Shown here: positions 1-4,147 of the stretch, one piece after another
Numbering within the stretch: position 1 is the first letter of the stretch
Layout: every line of letters starts with the position of its first letter
Assembly (NCBI GenBank): GCA_902781245.1
Contig: CACZIP010000141.1
Coordinates: 1 to 5,799 of the forward strand
Direction: 5' to 3'
Length of the DNA: 5,799 bases
DNA from: an uncultured Coriobacteriaceae bacterium
GTDB taxonomy: Bacteria > Actinomycetota > Coriobacteriia > Coriobacteriales > Eggerthellaceae
Notes under the pieces: model-generated
The model's database searches: none
What the model saw: only the letters and a program-made list of their open reading frames with translations
What the model was told of the DNA's origin: nothing
Made by a program: the position numbers and the translations under genes

Positions 1-87
1 GCCCGCTCTCTCTGCTATGATTCTACTCAGAAGAACTCCGATTGGGCCGATTTAATCGCTAAAGGGTATCGGCTCTACCCCAGTTAA
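1..87 (+). CDS. C-terminal end of an unrecognised protein, entering from the left edge
   Basis: Frame 1 is open from the first base to a TAA at 85-87, giving 28 residues that end in AKGYRLYPS. Its codons are lower in GC than those of the genes to the right, and it runs convergently toward the truncated GyrI-like gene, whose stop lies only 11 bases further on. I do not recognise the protein. Because the neighbouring gene breaks off right here, one reading is that this is the tail of a transposase or other cargo gene of an inserted element, since transposase genes often end within a few bases of the element's end. A chance open frame of this length is also possible. Confidence 0.22.
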   Translation, partial: ARSLCYDSTQKNSDWADLIAKGYRLYPS

Positions 88-98
88 AGTTACTCACA
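1..98. mobile_element. possible end of an inserted element abutting the GyrI-like gene
   Basis: The GyrI-like gene stops being homologous to its family at about position 102, right after the conserved HHEI. Beyond that point, read on the minus strand, the DNA becomes TGTGAGTAACTTTAACTGGG, lower in GC and full of stop codons in the gene's frame. A sharp boundary inside a conserved motif is what an insertion or deletion junction looks like. The partner end and any target-site duplication lie outside the window, so the type of element cannot be named. A plain deletion joining unrelated DNA would look the same from here. Confidence 0.25.
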
Positions 99-659
99 CT
101 AAATCTCGTGATGCCTGCGCACGTCTGAGAAATCGGGCACGTAACCCTGCGCGGCTGCGAAATCGTGCATGGCGTCGACCGTTGCCGGTTCGTCGTCGTA
201 GGGGCCGATGTGCATGCACTGCACGCACAGGCCCTCCTCGATCTCGGTCAGCCGAACCGGCGAAAAGTCGAGCTTCTTCTTCGCAGTCGCGGTTTCTACC
301 GCCCAGGCGAAGTCCGCTTCGCCCACGAATTCGGGCACGCGAATGGCAGACACCCAGTTGAACGACGCTTTGTCGGCATAGTCGACGCCCTTCAAGCCCG
401 GCTGCCACCAAAAGCCCTCGAGGGGCGGCACCACGTACTCGTAAAACCCCTCGATGGCGTAATCGGTCTTGTAGCTCATCTTCAGCGTGAAGGCGATGCC
501 GTAAAGGAGGCTGAGCGCGTGGCTGTAAGTACCGTCCTCCTCGTTGGGATCGCCTGCACCCTCGACGGTCAGAAACCGCATGCGCGGCACCTCGACGATC
601 GAGGGCTTCGCCTTGGGCTGATACAGGTCGCGGTATTCCTTCTTAAAATCAAACGGCAT
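99..659 (-). CDS. GyrI-like small-molecule-binding protein, C-terminally truncated
   Basis: The 186-residue product matches the stand-alone GyrI-like (SHS2-fold) family that begins FDFKKEY and carries the blocks KMSYKTDY (60-67), FYEYVVPPLEGFWWQPG (72-88) and CVQCMHIGPYDDEPATV (145-161). The family binds small hydrophobic ligands in a cleft; some members are reported to hydrolyse cyclopropane-containing genotoxins, but most have no known ligand. The start at 659 is chosen because AAAGGA lies about 6 bases upstream and MPFDFKKEY is the family N-terminus; the open frame continues to 746 only by running through a repeat. Members I recall are about 205-210 residues and go on from HHEI to YLSDPRK and a final IRHP segment. 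Here a TAG follows HHEI directly, so about 20 residues are missing. Fold stability is therefore uncertain. It lies 103 bases downstream of the Nudix gene on the same strand. Confidence 0.85.
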   Translation of the reverse strand: MPFDFKKEYRDLYQPKAKPSIVEVPRMRFLTVEGAGDPNEEDGTYSHALSLLYGIAFTLKMSYKTDYAIEGFYEYVVPPLEGFWWQPGLKGVDYADKASFNWVSAIRVPEFVGEADFAWAVETATAKKKLDFSPVRLTEIEEGLCVQCMHIGPYDDEPATVDAMHDFAAAQGYVPDFSDVRRHHEI

Positions 660-665
660 GGTGCG

Positions 666-671
666 TCCTTT
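666..671 (-). promoter_or_regulatory. ribosome binding site of the GyrI-like gene
   Basis: Read on the minus strand, AAAGGACGCACC precedes the ATG at 659. The AAAGGA core with a 6-base spacer is what decides this start over the upstream in-frame ATG at 746. Confidence 0.55.
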
Positions 672-718
672 CGCATCGGGTGCAATAGGCACCCGATAAC
701 CCCAACCGATCCTCACTG

Positions 719-759
719 TGGAACAGAAACACGTCCCCTGTTCCACGTCCCCTGTTCCA
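719..759. repeat. REP-like palindromic intergenic repeat
   Basis: TGGAACAG (719-726) is the reverse complement of CTGTTCCA at 738-745 and again at 752-759, so either of two hairpins can form. The 14-base unit ACGTCCCCTGTTCC occurs twice in tandem (731-744 and 745-758). Short palindromes with this GGAACAGGGGACG type of core are scattered between genes in many high-GC bacteria and resemble REP sequences. The repeat sits 3 bases beyond the Nudix stop codon, where a hairpin could end or stabilise the transcript. No run of T follows on the minus strand, so it is not a typical intrinsic terminator. That it is mobilised by a REP-associated transposase is only a guess. Confidence 0.6.
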
Positions 760-762
760 GAT

Positions 763-1452
763 TTACTGCGTCACCTTCAGGTAGGCATCCGCGAGAATCT
801 GCGCATGGTCGAATGCGAAGCCATCGCTTGCCACGACGCGCGCACGCGGAGCGCCGAATCTCTGGGGCGCCGGCTCGAAGCGAACGAAGAGCTTTTCCTC
901 TGCCGAACACGTCACCGAAATCTCCTGCAAGTCGCAGGAGGCCTCATGCGAGGAATCGTCCTGCTGCAGCCCTTCGTCTTCTGCAGCTGAAGGCTGGCCA
1001 AAAGCTGTGTTTTCCACCAAGCACCAACGGGCATCTGCGGCATCGTCGCCTGCGCGGACTTCGACGTCGCCGTCCAGCAACGCGCAAAAGCCACCCGATA
1101 CCGTCCATCCACGTGGGTCGCGCCCAGGCGCACCGTAAACGCCGAACAGCTCCACCGAAACGCCGGCGACCCCCGTCTCTTCCTCAAGCTCGCGCTGCGC
1201 AGCATCTATCACGTCTTCATCCGGATTCGCAAACCCGCCCGGCAGCGCCCAGCATCCGCGAAACGGATGCTTTCCGCGCTTAACCAAAAGCACCTCGACG
1301 CCTTCCTCCGAACGGCGAAACACCGCGATGTCCGCCGTCACCGAGGGCTTGGGGTACTCCTTCTTCTTGTACGCTTCAAGAAAACCCGCTTCCGTAAGCT
1401 CGTCATCGGGGGTGATGGCGTCGTTTCCCGCCCCGCTGGTGTTGTTCGACAT
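763..1452 (-). CDS. Nudix hydrolase, ADP-ribose pyrophosphatase-like
   Basis: The 229-residue protein has a perfect Nudix box (G-x5-E-x7-REU-x-EE-x-GU) at residues 73-95, running from GFANPDE to RELEEETGV; the REL and EE glutamates bind the metal that activates water. Nudix enzymes split a nucleoside diphosphate linked to another group. After the box comes YGAPGRDPRGWTVS (106-119), the P-x-RDPRG-x-x-VS pattern common in ADP-ribose pyrophosphatase-like members and in the Nudix domain of NrtR regulators. There is no helix-turn-helix tail, so an enzyme is favoured. The usual closing motif FAFDHAQILADA (212-223) is present, but about 65 residues separate ARW (141-143) from it. The acidic, low-complexity part around 153-172 looks like a long loop. 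The start at 1452 has GAGGAGG about 8 bases upstream. The exact substrate cannot be assigned. Confidence 0.9.
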   Translation of the reverse strand: MSNNTSGAGNDAITPDDELTEAGFLEAYKKKEYPKPSVTADIAVFRRSEEGVEVLLVKRGKHPFRGCWALPGGFANPDEDVIDAAQRELEEETGVAGVSVELFGVYGAPGRDPRGWTVSGGFCALLDGDVEVRAGDDAADARWCLVENTAFGQPSAAEDEGLQQDDSSHEASCDLQEISVTCSAEEKLFVRFEPAPQRFGAPRARVVASDGFAFDHAQILADAYLKVTQ

Positions 1453-1514
1453 CGTGGCTTCCTCCTCGTTCGTCGGCTACCGAAAACCTTGTCGGCATGC
1501 ACTGCCATCGTAGC

Positions 1515-1543
1515 ATCGTACATAAGAACGCTCGGGCTTTAAA
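1515..1543 (-). promoter_or_regulatory. weak candidate promoter for the Nudix gene
   Basis: On the minus strand TTTAAA (1543-1538) is followed after 17 bases by TACGAT (1520-1515), about 60 bases before the Nudix start. Both hexamers are only moderate matches to sigma-70 consensus. TACGAT occurs again at 1512-1507 because CATCGTA is directly repeated with an 8-base period (1506-1512 and 1514-1520). A palindrome lies just upstream of the proposed -35. Confidence 0.25.
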
Positions 1544-1548
1544 CCCCT

Positions 1549-1569
1549 TTCGCCAACGCTGTTGGCGAA
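1549..1569. promoter_or_regulatory. perfect 9-bp inverted repeat, possible operator or hairpin
   Basis: TTCGCCAAC (1549-1557) and GTTGGCGAA (1561-1569) are perfect complements around a 3-base centre, GCT. On the plus strand the sequence ATCGTTTTAG follows, so a weak terminator is conceivable, but no plus-strand gene lies upstream. Its place just upstream of the possible Nudix promoter fits a protein-binding operator better. CCAACAGCG at 1592-1600 is complementary to CGCTGTTGG (1557-1565) inside the palindrome, so an alternative longer-range pairing exists. Confidence 0.45.
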
Positions 1570-1645
1570 TCGTTTTAGCTAGCCGACACCCCCAACAGCG
1601 GTTACTCGCCCCGCGCAAAACTATCTGCATAAAACCGCGTGCCAT

Positions 1646-1700
1646 TAGGCAGAAACGTCGTTGGTATTCTGCCTACTACATTCACCATCTATAGGCAGAA
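1646..1700. repeat. three TAGGCAGAA boxes, candidate regulator-binding sites
   Basis: TAGGCAGAA occurs at 1646-1654 and 1692-1700, and as the exact inverse TTCTGCCTA at 1667-1675. Starts are 21 and 25 bases apart, roughly two helical turns. The cluster lies 150-200 bases upstream of the alcohol dehydrogenase start in AT-richer DNA, a position typical of activator or repressor sites. The inverted pair could also form a 9-bp hairpin with a 12-base loop. I cannot name the regulator. Confidence 0.5.
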
Positions 1701-1776
1701 TGGTCAATTTTCCCAACCGCCTACCGAATTCTAATAGTTAGTAGATTTCACCGATGATTCAATCGTTTCGTAGGGT

Positions 1777-1831
1777 GGATTGGCGGGTCCAATCGGGATT
1801 TGGGGCTTCTGTCGCCAATCCAAGAGATTGG
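1777..1831 (+). promoter_or_regulatory. alcohol dehydrogenase leader with mutually exclusive hairpins
   Basis: Four modules lie in this order: GATTGG (1778-1783), CCAATC (1789-1794), CCAATC (1815-1820) and GATTGG (1826-1831). The first and second can fold locally, as can the third and fourth, each with a 5-base loop. Alternatively the first and third pair as GGATTGGCG with CGCCAATCC (1777-1785 and 1813-1821, 9 bp). The two states exclude one another. The last module runs into GGAGAG (1830-1835), upstream of the ATG at 1850, so folding could affect ribosome access. The same sequence also reads as two 17-bp DNA palindromes, so a protein operator is equally possible. It matches no riboswitch class I know. 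Confidence 0.4.
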
Positions 1832-1849
1832 AGAGAAAGAGAGCTGATC

Positions 1850-3067
1850 ATGCAACAGTACATTAATCCCCGGTTTGTATATCATGGCGAAAACGCACTC
1901 GACGCTCTGAAAACCCTCAAAGGCAAGAAGGCGGTCATCTGCATCGGAGGCGGATCGATCAAGAAGAACGGCGCCCTCGACAAGATCGAGGCGAACCTCA
2001 AAGAAGCCGGTTTCGAGACCAAGCTGATCGAAGGCATCGAATCCGATCCTTCCGTCGACACGGTCATCGCAGGCGCCAAGACCATGGAGGAGTTCGGTCC
2101 CGACTGGATCGTCGCAGTCGGCGGCGGCTCGCCCATCGACGCCGCGAAGGCGATGTGGGTCAAGTACGAAAACCCCGACATCTCGTTCGAGCAGATGTGC
2201 ACCCCGTTCGGCCTTCCCGAAATGCGCCAGAAGGCCAAGTTCTGCGCCATCACCACGACGTCGGGCACCGGCACCGAGGTCACGGCATTCGCTGTCATCA
2301 CCGACTACGAAAAGGGCATCAAGTACCCGATGGCCGACTTCGAGATCACGCCCGACGTGGCAATCGTCGACCCCGCCCTGGTGGCCGGCCTTCCGCCGAA
2401 GCTGGTCGCGTTCACCGGCATGGACGCCTTGACTCACGCGATCGAAGCGTATGTGTCCACCGCCCGCAGCTGCTACACCGACGCCATGGCGCTTCATTCC
2501 ATCAAGATGATCCAGGACAACCTCGTGGCCTCCTATGCAGGCGACCAAAAGGCACGCGCTGCGATGCATGACGCGCAGTGCCTCGCCGGCATGGCGTTCT
2601 CAAGCGGCCTTCTGGGCATCGTCCACTCGATGGCCCACAAGACCGGCGCTGCCTTCGAGGGAGGCCACATCATCCATGGCTGCGCAAACGCCATGTACCT
2701 GCCCAAGGTCATCAAGTACAACGCTGGCGATCGCGATACGGCGATCCGCTATGCCGAAATCGCCGACGCAATCGGCCTGTGCGGCAAGACCCGCGCCGCC
2801 AAGGTCGGGAAGCTCATCGATTTCTGCCTGGACTTCAACAGGGAAATGAACATCCCCAACTGCATCAGCGAATACGGCGAGGGCGGCAAGAAGGTTCCGG
2901 CTGGCGAAGGCTTCGTGTCCAAGGAAGAGTTCGAGAAGAAGCTTTCGGATATCGCTGCAAACGCCCTGCTCGACGCATGCACCGGATCTAACCCGCGCGC
3001 CATCGGCCAGGCGCAGATGGAAAAGATGCTGATCGCCTCTTACTACGATGAGGATGTCTACTTCTAG
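1850..3067 (+). CDS. iron-containing alcohol dehydrogenase (group III)
   Basis: The 405-residue protein belongs to the iron-dependent alcohol dehydrogenase family, which interconverts aldehydes or ketones and alcohols with NAD(H) or NADP(H). The N-terminal dinucleotide-binding half carries GGGSPIDAAKAM (91-102), followed by TTTSGTGTEVT (135-145). In the helical C-terminal half the likely metal ligands are D192 and H196 (MDALTHAIEAY), H259 (HSMAH) and H276 (HGCANA). H259 and H276 are 17 residues apart, three more than I recall for FucO, because of the GGHIIHG segment seen in a subgroup of these enzymes. It is a single-domain enzyme, without the aldehyde dehydrogenase half of AdhE. A role in fermentative redox balance is likely, but the substrate is unknown. 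The start at 1850 gives the normal family N-terminus; the in-frame ATG at 1754 would add 32 unconserved residues. The ribosome site is weak (GGAGAG at 1830-1835 is distant, AGAGAG is nearer). It appears monocistronic. Confidence 0.93.
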   Translation: MQQYINPRFVYHGENALDALKTLKGKKAVICIGGGSIKKNGALDKIEANLKEAGFETKLIEGIESDPSVDTVIAGAKTMEEFGPDWIVAVGGGSPIDAAKAMWVKYENPDISFEQMCTPFGLPEMRQKAKFCAITTTSGTGTEVTAFAVITDYEKGIKYPMADFEITPDVAIVDPALVAGLPPKLVAFTGMDALTHAIEAYVSTARSCYTDAMALHSIKMIQDNLVASYAGDQKARAAMHDAQCLAGMAFSSGLLGIVHSMAHKTGAAFEGGHIIHGCANAMYLPKVIKYNAGDRDTAIRYAEIADAIGLCGKTRAAKVGKLIDFCLDFNREMNIPNCISEYGEGGKKVPAGEGFVSKEEFEKKLSDIAANALLDACTGSNPRAIGQAQMEKMLIASYYDEDVYF

Positions 3068-3130
3068 GCTATAGACCAGCCAACTATGCTGGCAGCCATC
3101 GTCAAGCAGCGGTGACTTCGGCAAATAACG

Positions 3131-3169
3131 AGCGGCTCCTTGCAATGCAGGGAGCCGCTTTCGTGTTGC
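3131..3169 (+). terminator. intrinsic terminator after the alcohol dehydrogenase
   Basis: AGCGGCTCC (3131-3139) pairs perfectly with GGAGCCGCT (3151-3159) around an 11-base loop and is followed by TTCGTGTT. It lies 63 bases after the stop at 3067. The minus-strand side is followed by CGTTATTT, so it may also stop transcripts from the minus-strand fragments to its right. Confidence 0.75.
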
Positions 3170-3182
3170 CAGCGCGAACTGC

Positions 3183-3370
3183 TTACCTCACGGCGCCGCG
3201 CATGAACCGGGGGCCAAGCCTTTGCGCGGATACGCTCACGTCGATGCCCAGGATCATCTTCACCAGCCAGAGGAAGAACACGAGCACAACAATCGGGATG
3301 ATGCACGACGTGACTATCATCACGGCCAGCGCCTCGATGAAGCCGTTCAAGGCTTTCTGAGCGTCGTCGG
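3183..3370 (-). pseudogene. C-terminal fragment of a membrane protein
   Basis: In the frame shifted by one base from the integrase, about 62 residues read from AADDAQKALNGF through a strongly hydrophobic helix (LAVMIVTSCIIPIVVLVFFL) to WLVKMILGID and a basic tail ending MRGAVR, with TAA at 3183-3185. This resembles the single C-terminal membrane anchor of a hypothetical protein family I recall from Gram-positive bacteria; I cannot name it. The 5' part of the gene is gone: the frame upstream of about 3370 belongs to the integrase. Before the rearrangement this gene would have been convergent with the alcohol dehydrogenase, with the 3131-3159 hairpin between them. Confidence 0.6.
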
Positions 3371-3825
3371 CTGCCCGGCTCCGGGGTTCCGAGGATGTAC
3401 GGGTCACCGAACTGCAGGCCCAATTCGGTGGCCACGTAGCGCTGGTCCTTTTCCATGGCGCGCAGCACCGCATACAGGCGCCTGGTTAAGGGAATCGTTC
3501 TGTGGCTCCCGTCGGTCTTGGGATCCTTCACGTACGGCGTGCCCGAGTCGAGGCTTATCGCGCGGTTGACGGTGATGTCGCATTCCCCGATGTCCGACCA
3601 CCGGAGCCCGCAGATCTCGCCTCGGCGCATGCCGGTGGTGAGGTCGAGGATGAGCTCGTCGCGTCGCTTCATCGCCTGCTTCTCGGTCCTCGCCGTCACC
3701 GTGTGATACGAGGGAACGAGTTCTCCTGTAAGCGGGTCCTTGTGGCTGAGAGTGACGTGCCACTTGTCCGAGTCGCCGCGCCTCTTCAAACCCCTGCTGG
3801 TGTACTTCATAGGTAGCTCCAATCT

Positions 3826-3857
3826 GACGTTTTCCACAATCCCTTTGGCAAAACGTC
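3826..3857 (-). promoter_or_regulatory. inverted repeat in the integrase leader
   Basis: GACGTTTT (3826-3833) and AAAACGTC (3850-3857) are perfect complements with a 16-base centre. They lie 16-47 bases upstream of the integrase start. An operator or a leader hairpin is possible, and the sequence alone does not decide between them. Confidence 0.4.
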
Positions 3858-3860
3858 CGA

Positions 3861-3902
3861 GCTACATTCTGGACTACATCTCAGACTGCAAACTGACTAC
3901 AT
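3861..3902. repeat. CTACAT direct repeats, candidate integrase arm-binding sites
   Basis: CTACAT occurs at 3862-3867, 3874-3879 and 3897-3902. The last two are embedded in GACTACAT, 23 bases apart. Short direct repeats between an integrase gene and its attachment site are commonly where the arm-binding domain docks. The retained arm domain of the integrase remnant makes this reading reasonable but unproven. Confidence 0.4.
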
Positions 3903-3970
3903 TCGGTTTCGAAACACGGCTGACAGCGGTGATAGAGGAGGAGCAACCAGACGGCAGGGGTTGAAAAAAC

Positions 3971-4030
3971 CACAGGTCACAGGTGCGGTTTCTTCACATC
4001 CTGAACACACAGAATGCCTGTTCACAGGCA
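3971..4030. repeat. CACAGG repeats and a small palindrome next to the attachment site
   Basis: CACAGGT is repeated head to tail at 3971-3977 and 3978-3984, and CACAGG recurs at 4023-4028 within a palindrome, TGCCTGT (4015-4021) and ACAGGCA (4024-4030). A second imperfect stem pairs 3963-3971 with 3987-3995 across the tandem repeats. They lie within 115 bases of the tRNA 3' end and could be further recombinase or accessory-factor sites. No gene is seen between 3811 and 4040. Confidence 0.35.
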
Positions 4031-4040
4031 CCTTTTCCGT

Positions 4041-4084
4041 TTGCAAACCTGCGATCAGGGGTTCGATCCCCTTATGCTCCACCA
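4041..4084 (+). other. 3' end of a tRNA, probable attachment-site (att) scar
   Basis: AGGGG (4057-4061), loop TTCGATC (4062-4068) and CCCTT (4069-4073) form a complete T arm. It is followed by the acceptor strand ATGCTCC (4074-4080), discriminator A (4081) and an encoded CCA (4082-4084). The upstream part TTTGCAAACCTGCGATC could be anticodon-loop to variable-region sequence, but no matching 5' anticodon strand, D arm or GGAGCAT acceptor strand sits at tRNA distance. It is therefore a 3' fragment. Tyrosine recombinases typically use tRNA 3' ends as attachment sites and leave such a copy at one boundary. The integrase remnant 230 bases away fits. The tRNA identity is not settled. Confidence 0.7.
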
Positions 4085-4092
4085 CGAAATCG

Positions 4093-4121
4093 AAGGCCAG
4101 AACAGCGTTCTGGCCTTCTTT
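4093..4121. terminator. strong hairpin terminator between the tRNA end and the symporter gene
   Basis: AAGGCCAGAAC (4093-4103) and GTTCTGGCCTT (4107-4117) are a perfect 11-bp stem with a 3-base loop, followed by CTTTGT on the plus strand. It starts 8 bases after the tRNA CCA, as expected for the original tRNA terminator. It lies 30 bases beyond the symporter stop on the other strand, where CGATTTCG follows, so it may serve both directions. Confidence 0.75.
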
Positions 4122-4147
4122 GTCGGTCTGACCGGTATGCGACCAGC

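Larger units (their letters stand above)
3064..3810 (-). pseudogene. tyrosine recombinase (integrase) remnant with internal deletion and lost catalytic end
   Basis: The frame begins at 3810, with GGAG six bases upstream. Residues 1-57 (MKYTSRGLKRR to ELILDL) are an arm-type DNA-binding domain like those of integrases from gut Coriobacteriia integrative elements. Residue 58 then jumps straight into the catalytic domain, TTGMRRGEICGLRWSD (58-73), which holds the first catalytic arginine (R62 or R63). The core-binding domain and the start of the catalytic domain, roughly 100 residues, are missing in frame at about 3639. Similarity continues through DPKTDGSHRTIPLT (96-109) to GDPYILGTPEPGSR (135-148), then stops at about 3367. 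The HxxR, late histidine and nucleophilic tyrosine motifs are absent. The last 100 codons, to the TAG at 3064, run out of frame over a membrane-protein fragment and the terminator and resemble nothing. The product cannot catalyse recombination; the DNA-binding part might still be made. Confidence 0.85.

Noticed and set aside
71..98. GGCTCTACCCC at 71 resembles the terminal repeats of ISL3-family elements
   Set aside because: In that orientation the element would extend rightward over the GyrI-like gene, which is chromosomal in character. The match is short and no second copy is seen, so no family was assigned.
660..746. Longer start for the GyrI-like gene at 746
   Set aside because: The extra 29 residues come from the REP-like repeat and spacer, and a good ribosome site and family-typical N-terminus mark 659.
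165..1283. 372-residue open frame on the plus strand
   Set aside because: It lies antisense to two clear genes, is arginine- and proline-rich, and is a typical shadow frame in high-GC DNA.
1754..1849. N-terminal extension or leader peptide in frame with the dehydrogenase
   Set aside because: The 32 residues are not conserved in the family and the stretch is occupied by inverted repeats.
1748..2569. 273-residue open frame antisense to the alcohol dehydrogenase
   Set aside because: A shadow of the strongly conserved dehydrogenase frame, with no recognisable motifs.
4009..4084. A complete tRNA, for example tRNA-Cys (GCA) or tRNA-Ala (TGC)
   Set aside because: No matching acceptor, D-arm or anticodon 5' strands lie upstream. 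The discriminator A argues against Cys, and the anticodon-stem sequence does not fit Ala.
3897..4085. 62-residue minus-strand open frame containing GIEPLIAGLQ
   Set aside because: It is the antisense reading of the tRNA 3' end; peptides of this GIEPL type are a familiar false prediction over tRNA genes.
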